Below, in pieces: positions 8,870 to 17,077 of a stretch of 64,000 nucleotides of DNA. How positions within the stretch are numbered: position 1 is the first letter of the stretch; every line of letters begins with the position of its first letter. This stretch comes from Terriglobia bacterium (lineage in GTDB: Bacteria > Acidobacteriota > Terriglobia > Bryobacterales > UBA6623), in assembly GCA_009841225.1 (NCBI GenBank), contig VXMF01000036.1, positions 195,825 to 259,824 on the forward strand. The letters run 5' to 3'. Below the pieces are notes generated by a model. That model was not told where the DNA came from. It was given only the letters and a program-made list of their open reading frames with translations, and did not search any database. A program made the position numbers and the translations under genes.

Positions 8870-9766
8870 TCAGGGAATTGGCTCGCCCTTGGCGAACGCC
8901 CGATTGGCATGCGCTTGCTGCAAACGGGACGTGATCGGTCCTCTTGAGCCATTGCCGACCATGCGGCCATCGACCTCCAAGACCGGGGCCAGCCCCCCCA
9001 TGGTGCCGGTCGTGAACACTTCGTCTGCGGTGTAGACCTCTGTGAGCGAGACGTTTTTCTCGGCTGCGCGCAGGCCCTCGTCACGGGCCGCTTCGAGCAC
9101 GGCGGCACGCGTGATTCCGGGCAGGCAGCTGTCGGCGTGCGGCGTGAACAGCGTGCCGCTCTTGACGACGAAGACATTCGTGGCGTTGGTTTCTGACACG
9201 AAGCCGTGCAGGTCCAGCATGAGCGCGTCGTCGACTCCGGCCAGATTTGCCTCGATCTTCGCCAGGATGTTGTTGATTAGGTTGTTGTGGTGGATCTTCG
9301 AATCGATGCACTGGGGGCTGTTGCGTCGTACCGAGGCGGTGATCAACCGGATGCCAGCTTGGTCGTACACCAGTGACTTCCACTCTGCCAGCACGATGAG
9401 TGTGCAGCCGGACTGGTTCCAGTGCGGGCTCATACCGGACGTGACCTTCTCGCCGCGAGTCAGAGTCAGCCGTACGTGAGCCTCGTCAGACATCCCATTC
9501 GACCGCAGGGTCTCGAACACGGCGCTGCGAACGGCCGCTCTAGATGGGACGCCAGCGAAGCACATCGCATGCGCCGACGCGAACAGGCGGTCAAGGTGGG
9601 GGCCGAAGTCAGCGATTCGGCCTCGGTACACCCGCAGCCCTTCCCACACGGCATCGCCGCCTTGAACGGAACTGTCGAACACGGAGACCTTGGCGTCGCG
9701 ACGGGGCACGAGTTGGCCGGCGATGTGGACTAGGATGTCGGCGTTGCGAGGATCGGGCAGTTGCAT
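8870..9766 (-). CDS. Class IV PLP aminotransferase (branched-chain or D-amino-acid aminotransferase family)
   Basis: This is a 298-residue cytoplasmic fold-type IV PLP enzyme. The family signature is clear: GDAVWEGLRVY (37-47), the Schiff-base Lys in SKIHHNNLINN (K157), the conserved Glu in GFVSETNATNVF (E192), the phosphate-contacting LPGITRAAVLEAA (215-227), and FTTGTMGGLAPV (251-262). The enzyme would transaminate branched-chain amino acids (IlvE), D-alanine/D-glutamate (Dat) or possibly aminodeoxychorismate; residues deciding among these cannot be read confidently by eye, so no gene symbol is given. It is monocistronic and divergent from the propeller-PHP gene, whose ATG lies 130 nt away. 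Confidence 0.8.
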   Translation of the reverse strand: MQLPDPRNADILVHIAGQLVPRRDAKVSVFDSSVQGGDAVWEGLRVYRGRIADFGPHLDRLFASAHAMCFAGVPSRAAVRSAVFETLRSNGMSDEAHVRLTLTRGEKVTSGMSPHWNQSGCTLIVLAEWKSLVYDQAGIRLITASVRRNSPQCIDSKIHHNNLINNILAKIEANLAGVDDALMLDLHGFVSETNATNVFVVKSGTLFTPHADSCLPGITRAAVLEAARDEGLRAAEKNVSLTEVYTADEVFTTGTMGGLAPVLEVDGRMVGNGSRGPITSRLQQAHANRAFAKGEPIP

Positions 9767-9881
9767 CGGAATGTGGGCAGCGGCGGCTCACCAGCTGGCG
9801 ATCCGGGGTCTTTTCCGGGCCATAGGCGGCATGTGGGCTCAAAGTGATTGTGGCAGACCCAAGAGTGCCCCATTCCTCGGA

Positions 9882-9887
9882 TATAAT
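9882..9887 (+). promoter_or_regulatory. Candidate -10 box TATAAT for the propeller-PHP gene
   Basis: A perfect TATAAT ends 9 nt before the ATG at 9897. The nine intervening bases (CGCCGCACC) contain no Shine-Dalgarno sequence, so the transcript should have only about 1-3 leader bases. Confidence 0.5.
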
Positions 9888-9896
9888 CGCCGCACC

Positions 9897-12671
9897 ATGC
9901 GAAGTTCTCTGGTTTTCCTAGTCCTGTGTGCGGCGCAGCTGGCCGCTCAGTCGGCTCCGACGACGATCTACATCAGCTTGGGCGAGAAGGCCGAGTCCGT
10001 GGAGGCTTGGGATGGCTCGATCCGCGTGTCCGGAGGGGAGCTGCTCCTCTTGGATGAGCGCCACTTCATCGGCGAGGATGCGCTTACGGGCAAGAGTGCC
10101 TGGAGAGCCACGACTCGTCAAGAGCAGATCCGCGGGTTCCCGCGGGTCAACTACAACGAGATGAGCCCGGCAGAGTTGCCGCCAACGCAGCATTCGCCAG
10201 TGGGCCTGTTCGCGGTCGTCGACGGGGATAGCGCGACCGGTCTGCGAGTGCGCACCAAACAAGGCAACTTCGCGTTCCGCATCGGGGATCTGGCAGGAGG
10301 GTCGAAATCGTTTCTCGACGGGCGCGCGACAGCCAGCCTGACACCCACGGTCGAGAGACTGTCAGGGGCTGAGTACGAGGATGACGAGGCAGCGATCGCG
10401 CAGGTCTCCGACGGCGTCGTGGCGGCGGCGTGGGTGGCGTACAAGGATCGGGGAGACAGGGTGCTGGTGCGACTGCGCCGCGGCGGATCGTGGGAGAGTG
10501 CCCAGGAAGTCACCCCCGCGCCGGCCGATCTCTGGCGCGCGTCAGCTGCTGCCGATGGCGATGGGCGGCTATGGGTGTTCTGGAGCCAGCGGGAAGGCAC
10601 CCGCTGGGACCTTTGGGGCAGGCTGCTGGACGGCTCGGACTGGCTAGAGCCGCAGAAGATCAGCACTGCGGGCTCGAATACGTTCCACCGGGCTGCGGCG
10701 ACTCGCGATGGCAAGGTTGTTGTGGTGTGGCAGAGTGCGCAGGGCGAGGCTGGCGGTGCGCAGACCGATATCTGGATGCGCGTGTGGGACGGGTCTTGGG
10801 GAGAGGCGCTGCAAGTCAGCGAGTCACCTGCCAATGACTGGGAGCCCCAGGTGGCTGGCGGGCCGGATGGTCAGGCGCATGTCGCATGGGACGGCTACCA
10901 CGACGGCAACTACGACGTGTTCTACCGCTCCTACGCCGGTGGGAAGCTGGGCGATATCGAACAAGTCACCAGCAGTCCGCGCTTCCAGGCGCATGCGAAC
11001 GTGGCGGTCGCTCCGGATGGCACGCCATGGCTGGCGTGGGACGAATCGGGAACGAATTGGGGCAAGGACCAGGGCTACTTGGTCACGCCGCCGCTGGCAG
11101 TGCCGTTGCACCAAGAGCGCTCGATCCAGATCGTCAAGCGCTCGGGCGGATCGTGGGTGGAGCCCAAGGCAGAACTGGAGCCGTTCTATGTCTACCGCCT
11201 GTACCCCAACTTCGAGAATCCGCAACTGGCATTCGATGGCAGCGGGACGTTGACGATGCTGTTCCGGCACTGGACGCGCCAGCGGGCGCACAGCATCGGG
11301 GCGCGCATGATGTGGGAGACGTTGCTGACACGGTTCGATGGAGCGGAATGGTCGCATCCGGTGCCTTTGGCGCATAGCCAAGGCTCGATCGAGAAGCGTC
11401 CTGCCATGGCGCTTGTGGGCGAGGAGTTGTTGGCGGCTTGGATGACTGACAACCGTACTTTCGCGGATGCCGTGCCGCAGAACGGGGAGATCTATGCGGC
11501 CAGCCTAGGCGAGGCCGCTGGCCAGGCTGACTATTCCGCAGGGAACTTCGCCCAATACACCGAGCCGTATGCCGAGGCGGTGCCGGTCCATCCTTTCGAG
11601 GAGCGCAACATCGAGGCGATTCGGGGCTACGTCGTCGATGCGGGGGAGCGGCAGTTCAAGATCTATCGCGGCGATATGCATCGCCACACCGATGTGTCGC
11701 AGGACTTCAAGTACGACGGCTCGCTGATCGAGGTGTATCGATACGCCCTAGACGCGGTCGGCTTTGACTACATCGTGCCGACTGACCACCAGCTGGGCTA
11801 CGACCAGGAGTTCACTTGGTGGCAGGACGAGAAGCTGGCGGACCTGTTCCACGTGCCGGGGACGTTCGTGCCCATGTTCGGCTACGAGCGGTCGCTCAAC
11901 TTCCCGAACGGGCACCGCAACATCATCTTTGGCAAGCGCGGCACGCGGACGCTGCCGATCCCGGATGCCGAGCGTCGCGGCGAAGAGCGCGCCGAGAAGC
12001 TGTATGCGTACCTGCACGAGAACGATGGCATCTCCATGCCGCACAGTTCCGGCACGGCACAAGGCACGGATTGGTTCAACAACGATCCCGAGGTCGAGCC
12101 GTTGTTGGAGATCTTCCAGGGGTACCGGGCGAGCTACGAGTACATGGGCGCGCCGCTGGCGGCATCTGCGCAAAAGCTCCGCGAGCAGCGCTCCGGCTTC
12201 AATCCGATCGGGTACTGGTGGGACGCCCTGCGCAAGGGCTACAAGATCGGCGTGCAAGCCTCGTCCGACCACTGGTCGACGCACATTTCGTACGCCATGA
12301 TCGTGGCGGAGGAATTCACCCGCGAGTCGATGTTCGCGGCGTTGAAGGCGCGCCACGCCTACGGTGCTACGGACAACATCATTCTGGACTTCCAAGCCGT
12401 GGACGCTAGCGGGCAGCACCACATCATGGGCGACATCGTCAATTCCCAGCAGGCGCCCCGGCTGCTGATCCGGGCAGTGGGGACTGATCGGATCAAGCAG
12501 TTCGTGATCGTCAAGAATCAGGAAATCGTTTACACCAGCCACCCGAACCACGAGGAGTACTCGTTCGAATACGCGGACCGGAACTTCGAGGCCGGGTCGA
12601 ACTACTACTACATCCGCGTCGTGCAGAACGATGGTCAGGTGGCGTGGAGTTCGCCGATCTGGGTGGAGTAG
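9897..12671 (+). CDS. Exported beta-propeller protein fused to a C-terminal PHP/DUF3604-like metallohydrolase domain
   Basis: This is a 924-residue protein. I start it at the ATG at 9897, not at further-upstream in-frame starts, because it gives a clean Sec signal peptide (MRSSLVFLVLCAAQLAAQ) and has a TATAAT just upstream. Residues about 160-560 form BNR/sialidase-like propeller repeats (WSQREGTRWDLWGR, WDGYHDGNYDVFYRS, WDESGTNWGKD). From about 590 a PHP-like domain carries likely metal ligands: DMHRHTD (about 593), PTDHQLGYD, SMPHSSGT and ASSDHW, followed by RHAYGATDNI and a small beta domain ending SSPIWVE. PHP domains hydrolyse phosphoesters, but the substrate here is unknown. A paralogue with the same architecture sits at 39652-42600 on the other strand. 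Confidence 0.75.
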   Translation: MRSSLVFLVLCAAQLAAQSAPTTIYISLGEKAESVEAWDGSIRVSGGELLLLDERHFIGEDALTGKSAWRATTRQEQIRGFPRVNYNEMSPAELPPTQHSPVGLFAVVDGDSATGLRVRTKQGNFAFRIGDLAGGSKSFLDGRATASLTPTVERLSGAEYEDDEAAIAQVSDGVVAAAWVAYKDRGDRVLVRLRRGGSWESAQEVTPAPADLWRASAAADGDGRLWVFWSQREGTRWDLWGRLLDGSDWLEPQKISTAGSNTFHRAAATRDGKVVVVWQSAQGEAGGAQTDIWMRVWDGSWGEALQVSESPANDWEPQVAGGPDGQAHVAWDGYHDGNYDVFYRSYAGGKLGDIEQVTSSPRFQAHANVAVAPDGTPWLAWDESGTNWGKDQGYLVTPPLAVPLHQERSIQIVKRSGGSWVEPKAELEPFYVYRLYPNFENPQLAFDGSGTLTMLFRHWTRQRAHSIGARMMWETLLTRFDGAEWSHPVPLAHSQGSIEKRPAMALVGEELLAAWMTDNRTFADAVPQNGEIYAASLGEAAGQADYSAGNFAQYTEPYAEAVPVHPFEERNIEAIRGYVVDAGERQFKIYRGDMHRHTDVSQDFKYDGSLIEVYRYALDAVGFDYIVPTDHQLGYDQEFTWWQDEKLADLFHVPGTFVPMFGYERSLNFPNGHRNIIFGKRGTRTLPIPDAERRGEERAEKLYAYLHENDGISMPHSSGTAQGTDWFNNDPEVEPLLEIFQGYRASYEYMGAPLAASAQKLREQRSGFNPIGYWWDALRKGYKIGVQASSDHWSTHISYAMIVAEEFTRESMFAALKARHAYGATDNIILDFQAVDASGQHHIMGDIVNSQQAPRLLIRAVGTDRIKQFVIVKNQEIVYTSHPNHEEYSFEYADRNFEAGSNYYYIRVVQNDGQVAWSSPIWVE

Positions 12672-13374
12672 GGACAGACGCTGCGGTGTAGCTGGAGGGC
12701 TCCGATCGAGTGGCACGTTCCTCGCTCGGGCATCGTTTCACGCTGCAACTAGCGGGCCCGTAGTTCGGGCTCGTCTTCGCATACAGGCTTATGTCAGACG
12801 CCCAGCGCCCACGCTGGCGCTGGCCACGCATCGATGTCATGCCCCATGGACCGCGCCAGATTCCCGAACGCACTGGCAAGCTTGCGGAACGACGGTGATC
12901 GACGATAGGCGATCGGCAACGGGAGCTTTGTGTTGTACCCCGATTGGTCAATGGTCTCGATGCAACTCGAACTGGTACGCAGCGGCAGTTCGAATTGCAC
13001 CCTTGCGCCGCGTGGGTTCTGGGGTCTGGGCGAGCCTCCTCGTGGCTTCTGAGGTTCCGATGCCTGCAGCGTCGATGGAGATACCCAGCGCAAGTGCAAG
13101 AGATTGAGGGCGAAGCGCTCGGTGTAACGTAGTTTCCCGCCTACTTGGGCTCCGGTTTGGAGTTACGCCAGCCTCGGGTGGAGCAGCTGTCGCTGTCGAC
13201 TCGACTTCGGCTGAATTCGTCTATGGCAACGTTCCTATTGCGGGCATCCTCACTAACGATGGATCAGACAAGGATTGGTTTGGAAGTGTTCGCTGATCTC
13301 ATGCAACTGTCTGGGCGACCGAACAGCCCGATGCAAGAGCCGGCTCGGGCCAGTGTTCGGTCGAACCACCAATT
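12672..13374. other. 700-nt region without a convincing intact gene
   Basis: Short ORFs occur in several frames but none resembles a protein I know, and none is preceded by a good ribosome-binding site. One stretch (about 13159-13296, + strand) may be a remnant of an extracellular-protein gene and is listed separately. No tandem repeat or terminator was noticed. Confidence 0.4.
13159..13296 (+). pseudogene. Possible remnant of an extracellular repeat/peptidase-type protein
   Basis: One frame reads VTPASGGAAVAVDSTSAEF, then VYGNVPIAGILTNDGSDKDW, FGSVR and stop. The G-x-L...G-D-x-DWF pattern is reminiscent of beta-sandwich (PPC-like or RTX-associated) domains of secreted proteins. No start codon or continuation was found. 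This is a weak, motif-level suggestion. Confidence 0.2.
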
Positions 13375-13380
13375 GGAGGT

Positions 13381-13662
13381 TTGAACGATGGGACAGGTGA
13401 AGGAGAAGAGACGACCGAGATTCGCAAGGAGGTTCACGAAGAGATCGATCGGATGCCTGAAGAGCAAGTCGAAGGCTTGAAGAAGTCACTGGCTTCGTAC
13501 CCTACCCCTCTTGACGCTGCCTGTCGCAACGCTCCGGAATCCGACGAGCCGGAAACCGAGGAGGAAGCGCGGTTGGTGGCTGAGGCCGATGAGTGGCTCA
13601 GGCAAAACGATGCCAGGGGGATTCCGCATGAGGGAATTGTGCGAGAGTTCAGCCTAGAGTGA
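13381..13662 (+). CDS. Orphan antitoxin-like small acidic protein, probably frameshifted at its 5' end
   Basis: This frame encodes up to 93 residues. The core TEIRKEVHEEIDRMPEEQVE and the C-terminus EADEWLRQNDARGIPHEGIV resemble small acidic antitoxin-type proteins of the layout helix, L/MPEEQ, linker, GIPHEEVLREFG, often found beside RelE/PIN toxins. No toxin follows: the next gene is on the opposite strand. In this frame the first start is a TTG directly abutting GGAGGT (13375-13380), which is too close to use. An ideally spaced ATG (13388) opens another frame and reads MGQVKEK before diverging. Removing two bases of the GAGAAGAGA run at 13403-13411 would join MGQVKEK to TTEIRKEVHEE, so a 2-nt GA expansion may have broken the gene. 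Confidence 0.45.
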   Translation: MNDGTGEGEETTEIRKEVHEEIDRMPEEQVEGLKKSLASYPTPLDAACRNAPESDEPETEEEARLVAEADEWLRQNDARGIPHEGIVREFSLE

Positions 13663-13717
13663 GTTGCCAGCGGGGCAGAAGAGGACCATAGAGTTGAGCT
13701 TCTTCGTGGCCATGCAC

Positions 13718-14179
13718 CTAGCCTGCCACTGGTCCCTCTTCGACTTGGTCGGCAGTGCAGTGCATCGACTGCATGATCTTGGTGACTCCTGCGGGCGTGA
13801 TCGCCCTCGGCTGGATGACACGGAGCTTCTCGCTCCACTCGAACCAGAGCTTGAGAACAGGAATCCCGGCGCTCTCTCTCTCGTGAAACTCCTTGGGAGT
13901 CTGGATCACGGTGTACATGTCGCTGCCGGGATCGCGAGCGTACAGCTCTTCGACTTGGATGCCCTCCGGCCAATCTCCGTTGTTCTCGGCCTCGAGGATG
14001 TCGTGGCGGATGCCATAGATGCGCTCGGAGCCGTGCCGGAAGACGAACTCCTCGATATGAGTGTAGAAATCCGCGATAGGCCCGAGCTCGTCAGACTTCG
14101 TCATTGCGGGTACCGGCAGCGGAGCGCACGCGACGGCAAGGGTGGTGATGGGAATGACGGAGATCTCTCTGCGAGTCAT
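13718..14179 (-). CDS. Small exported protein of unknown function with lipoprotein-like signal
   Basis: This is a 153-residue protein from the ATG at 14179. The N-terminus MTRREISVIPITTLAVACAP combines a twin-arginine-like pair with a hydrophobic stretch and a lipobox-like LAVAC, so an exported and possibly lipid-anchored protein is likely. The mature part is acidic and mixed (IADFYTHIEEFVFRHGSERI, then IYGIRHDILEAENNGDWPEG); I recognise no family. The ATG at 14179 is preferred over an in-frame TTG six bases upstream because a TAGAAT box ends 6 nt before it. It converges with the antitoxin-like gene across a 55-nt gap. Confidence 0.55.
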   Translation of the reverse strand: MTRREISVIPITTLAVACAPLPVPAMTKSDELGPIADFYTHIEEFVFRHGSERIYGIRHDILEAENNGDWPEGIQVEELYARDPGSDMYTVIQTPKEFHERESAGIPVLKLWFEWSEKLRVIQPRAITPAGVTKIMQSMHCTADQVEEGPVAG

Positions 14180-14185
14180 GCCCAA

Positions 14186-14191
14186 ATTCTA
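14186..14191 (-). promoter_or_regulatory. Candidate -10 box TAGAAT for the small exported protein
   Basis: On the minus strand TAGAAT ends 6 nt before the ATG at 14179, with only TTGGGC between. A transcript from here would start at or beside the A of the ATG. Confidence 0.4.
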
Positions 14192-14350
14192 TGCTATGAG
14201 GCTTTTGCGAATTCCTCCGGCCACAGTGAGAGCTTCAAGATCTAGTGCTTTGTCAGAGCAGGAATTTGGGGTTAAGCCGTTGTGGCCTACCCATCGTGGC
14301 CCGCAATTCTTGCGTATTTCGTCTGCTAGGTCGACGAGGTGTTTCTGCAT
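14189..14350 (-). CDS. Possible 53-residue ORF upstream of the small exported protein
   Basis: ATG at 14350 is preceded by GGAGAGG at useful spacing. The ORF reads MQKHLVDLADEIRKNCGPRW, then VGHNGLTPNSCSDKALDLEA, LTVAGGIRKSLIA, and stops 9 nt before the next gene. No homology is recognised. It may be a genuine small gene in an operon with 13718-14179 or chance coding. It would conflict with reading the TAGAAT at 14186-14191 as the only promoter of that gene. Confidence 0.2.
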   Translation of the reverse strand: MQKHLVDLADEIRKNCGPRWVGHNGLTPNSCSDKALDLEALTVAGGIRKSLIA

Positions 14351-14490
14351 CCGGGCCTCTCCCCGGCATGGGCTGACTCATGCGATCCAAAGCATAGCGC
14401 AACCATGACGCACTTGTTGACTAAGCGCTAGATCCTTCTTGCGCCACCTGTCCTTTCCCACCATAGGCCCGTGGCCCGAAGTCTGGCTGC

Positions 14491-14496
14491 TATCAT
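14491..14496 (+). promoter_or_regulatory. Candidate -10 box TATCAT for the Uma2 gene
   Basis: TATCAT, preceded by CTGGCTGC, ends 6 nt before the ATG at 14503. The intervening GCGCCC offers no ribosome-binding site, which predicts a leaderless mRNA. Confidence 0.4.
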
Positions 14497-14502
14497 GCGC
14501 CC

Positions 14503-15360
14503 ATGGCGGACACCGCGACGCTTGCGCTTCCCAAGGCCAGCGTGCCCTCCGGGGAGATCGAAGAGTACCCCTACTCGGACGGCCGGATCCTGATGGAGGC
14601 CGACCCCCACGCGAATGCGATCGTGGAGATGCGCAACAAACTCCGGCGGCATTTCGCGGCCGTGGGCAACATTTACGTGGCGGGAAGCATGGCGGTGTAC
14701 TTCCGCGAAGGCGACCAGCAGGCAGTGGTTGCGCCCGACGTTTTTGTGGTGCTGGGGGTGGAGAAGCGGGATCGCAAGTCGTACAAGATCTGGGAGGAAG
14801 GAGGCGTCGTGCCGGCGTTGGTGATCGAGGTGGCCTCGCCGTCGACGAGACGCCTGGATACTACGAGCAAGCAGGGTGCGTACGAGCGAATGGGCGTGAC
14901 CGAATACTGGCGGTTCGACCCGGACGGCAGGCAGATTCCGCAGGGACTGGAGGGCTGGCGGCTGGAGGGCTCGAAGTATAGGCCATTGGCGGTGAGACGG
15001 CAGGCGGGCGGGGCCCGAACGTATTGGAGTGAGGTGCTGGGCTTGGACCTGCGGGCGGAGGGGCGGCTGCTGCGGTTTCGGGATCCGCGGACTGGACAAG
15101 ATCTAATGACGCATGCCGAAGCCCACGATGCGCGGGAAAATGCGGAGCGTAGGGCTGACACCGCGGAGCGTAGGGCCGACAATGCCGAGCGCAAGGTGGA
15201 TGCCGAGGCCGCGGCACGCCGCGATGCGGAGCGTAGGGCTGACACTGCGGAGCGTAGGGCCGAGGCTGAGCGGGTTGCACGCCGCCGCGCCGAGCACGAA
15301 CGCGACGAGCTGAGTAGACGAATCCTCGAACTGGAAGCACGATCGCGAGTCCCCGAGTAA
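14503..15360 (+). CDS. Uma2 family (DUF820) putative endonuclease with C-terminal heptad-repeat coiled coil
   Basis: This is a 285-residue protein. Residues about 15-185 form a Uma2/DUF820 domain of the PD-(D/E)XK fold. Its expected elements are visible: the AxPDVFVVLG strand with the active-site Asp, the LVIEVASPST strand with E-V-A-S-P-S, and the GVTEYWRFDPDG segment. Uma2 proteins are numerous in cyanobacteria, Chloroflexota and Acidobacteriota, but their role is unproven. Residues about 205-285 are a highly charged alpha-helical tail built from seven-residue units (AERRADT, AERRADN, AERRAEA), predicted to form a long coiled coil. Such tails are known in Uma2 proteins, but the near-identical repeat codons suggest recent expansion. 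It stands alone. Confidence 0.8.
   Translation: MADTATLALPKASVPSGEIEEYPYSDGRILMEADPHANAIVEMRNKLRRHFAAVGNIYVAGSMAVYFREGDQQAVVAPDVFVVLGVEKRDRKSYKIWEEGGVVPALVIEVASPSTRRLDTTSKQGAYERMGVTEYWRFDPDGRQIPQGLEGWRLEGSKYRPLAVRRQAGGARTYWSEVLGLDLRAEGRLLRFRDPRTGQDLMTHAEAHDARENAERRADTAERRADNAERKVDAEAAARRDAERRADTAERRAEAERVARRRAEHERDELSRRILELEARSRVPE
15142..15260 (+). repeat. Four copies of a 14-nt repeat with 21-nt periodicity, inside the Uma2 gene
   Basis: GCGGAGCGTAGGGC occurs at 15142, 15163, 15226 and 15247, spaced 21, 63 and 21 nt apart, which are exact multiples of seven codons. The units encode AERRA heptads of the coiled coil. Identical codon choice indicates duplication by slippage or recombination rather than convergence. 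Confidence 0.9.
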
Positions 15361-15597
15361 GCCGACCGAGGTCCGGCGCGGGAAGCGGTCTCTGACCGAT
15401 CTGCTTCTGGGCTCAAGGAATACTCGACCTGTTCTGGACGGACAACGTCAATTGCTAACGGGCAGCGGGAGTTGTGGGCTTGAATATCGTGCCTAGCAGC
15501 AGAAATGTGAGCGACGACCGCTCGCCGAAGTCTCCTCAATCTTGAGATTCGTTCCTTGCTGCTCACGAAAGCGTCACCACTCTCGCTTGCCGACGAC

Positions 15598-16971
15598 CTA
15601 CACCTGATCGGGCATCACGTACGGCTCGCGGTACTCCCGCGTCAGCAGCGCGTTCGCCGCTTCGTCGTCGGCGAACGTCTCGCTTTGCGGATCGAACTCC
15701 AGCTTGCGGCCGACGCGGTAGGCGATATTCGCGAGATGGCACAGGGAGGTTGACAAGTGGCCCTGCTCGACCTCGCAGTTCAGGTCTTCGCGCTTGCGGG
15801 AGCGCACGCAGTCGATGAAGTTCTCGAAATGGCCCACTTCGGGCAGGTCGAGATCCGGGATCTCTGGTCCCGGCGGGTAGGAAATATCCGGAAAGCTGAG
15901 ATTGTTGGTCCGGTAGGAGACGCCGGCGGCGGAGTCCGGGCGGTCGCGCGGCAAAAATTGCCCCCGAGTTGCCTTCCAGCTGTCGTGGGAGCCGATATAC
16001 CCCTGATCGGTGAAGAAGAAGCCTCCCACGCGCACGCCCCCGAAGGAGGGGCTGTACAGCGTGGTCGCCTCAATCTCAAGCAGCGTACCGTCCGCGTACT
16101 CGAACGTGCCCACTTGCACATTCGGTACCTCGGAGTCCGAGTCCTCCACGAACTGGCCCCCGGCGCAATGAACTCGGACTGGATGGACCTGCTTGTCCAG
16201 CCCCCAGCGCAGCACGTCGAGGTGGTGTACGCCGTTGTTGCCGACTTCCGAGGTCGACGTGTCCCAGAAGAAGTGCCAGCCATAGTGAAAGCGGTTCAGG
16301 TCAAACGCGCGGTACGGTGCTGGTCCTAGGTAAAGGTCCCAATTCACCCCTTCTGGGATTGACGATTCCTGTACCTTGCCGATGCTGATCCTGCCCCGAT
16401 AGATGACTGCCTTGGCGCGGTACGCGTTGCCGAACCCGCCGCTCCGCACGTAGCTGGTGACCGACTGCACGCGCCGCGAGCTGCGCCGCTGGAGCCCCAC
16501 TTGGACCATGCGCTCGTACTTGCGAGCCGCCTCGACCATCTTGCGGCCTTCCCACAGCGTGTACGAGCACGGCTTTTCGCAGTAGACGTCCTTGCCCGCC
16601 TGGCACCCCCAGACGGTCATCAGGGCGTGCCAGTGATCCGGAGTCGCTACCGAGATCGCGTCAATGTCGTCGCGCTCCAGCAGCCGGCGGAAATCGGTCT
16701 CGGTTTCCGGCCGGTAGCCCGCTACTCCCTCGACTTCCGCGAGAGCGTCGGCGAACAGGCGCTCGTCGATATCGCAGAGGTGCGTGACCCGCACGCCCGG
16801 CATCGCGGCGAACTCCCGGTAGTGACTGCGGCCGCGGCCGCGGATGCCGATCACAGCGAGGTTGACCGTGTCGCTCGGGGCCGCTTGAGCCCTGCCGGAC
16901 TGGGCCGATGCAGCTGCAATGCCCGCTCCCAGCGCCGTCTTGGTCACGAACTTCCGTCGAGTTGTCGCCAT
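15598..16971 (-). CDS. Tat-exported Gfo/Idh/MocA family oxidoreductase
   Basis: This is a 457-residue protein with a Tat signal (TTRRKFVTKTALGAGIAAAS). A Rossmann fold follows, with VNLAVIGIRGRGRSH (about 36-50) in the G-x-G-x-x-G region and the family's YCEKPCS (EKP) motif near 130, then a C-terminal alpha/beta substrate domain. The family uses NAD(P) to oxidise or isomerise sugars and inositols; recently characterised members cleave glycosides through 3-keto intermediates. Tat export fits a cofactor-loaded periplasmic enzyme, as known for glucose-fructose oxidoreductase. The ATG at 16971 is preceded by GGAGGG at 16982-16987. The gene is monocistronic, divergent from the UPF0182 gene; a second member lies at 60399-61595. 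Confidence 0.85.
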   Translation of the reverse strand: MATTRRKFVTKTALGAGIAAASAQSGRAQAAPSDTVNLAVIGIRGRGRSHYREFAAMPGVRVTHLCDIDERLFADALAEVEGVAGYRPETETDFRRLLERDDIDAISVATPDHWHALMTVWGCQAGKDVYCEKPCSYTLWEGRKMVEAARKYERMVQVGLQRRSSRRVQSVTSYVRSGGFGNAYRAKAVIYRGRISIGKVQESSIPEGVNWDLYLGPAPYRAFDLNRFHYGWHFFWDTSTSEVGNNGVHHLDVLRWGLDKQVHPVRVHCAGGQFVEDSDSEVPNVQVGTFEYADGTLLEIEATTLYSPSFGGVRVGGFFFTDQGYIGSHDSWKATRGQFLPRDRPDSAAGVSYRTNNLSFPDISYPPGPEIPDLDLPEVGHFENFIDCVRSRKREDLNCEVEQGHLSTSLCHLANIAYRVGRKLEFDPQSETFADDEAANALLTREYREPYVMPDQV

Positions 16972-17010
16972 CGTATTACTACCCTCCAGTGCCGGTCTGA
17001 ATCGAGCCGC

Positions 17011-17016
17011 ATTCTA
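17011..17016 (-). promoter_or_regulatory. Candidate -10 box TAGAAT for the Gfo/Idh/MocA gene
   Basis: TAGAAT on the minus strand lies 39 nt before the ATG at 16971. The resulting leader would include the GGAGGG ribosome-binding site, so this gene has a conventional leader. Confidence 0.35.
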
Positions 17017-17062
17017 GCAGCCCGAGCGGGCCGCGGCCGGGAACGCGGAGAAGGCTGGCGGC

Positions 17063-17068
17063 TATGCT
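17063..17068 (+). promoter_or_regulatory. Candidate -10 box TATGCT for the UPF0182 gene
   Basis: GGCTATGCT precedes the ATG at 17078 with 9 nt between box and start. The GGCTA context recurs before other starts in the window (32352, 55078, 35723). Confidence 0.45.
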
Positions 17069-17077
17069 AGAAGGACT

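Noticed and set aside
9690..9896. 69-codon N-terminal extension of the propeller-PHP gene
   Set aside because: It runs antisense through the start of the aminotransferase gene and hides a clean signal peptide. The ATG at 9897 has a TATAAT just upstream.
15138..15262. Possible CRISPR-like direct repeats
   Set aside because: The repeats are in phase with codons of the Uma2 coiled coil, and the spacers are not unique sequences.
14673..15566. Long antisense ORF (297 codons) opposite the Uma2 gene
   Set aside because: It is Arg/Ser-rich low-complexity sequence mirroring the heptad repeat of the real gene. The sense strand encodes a recognisable family.
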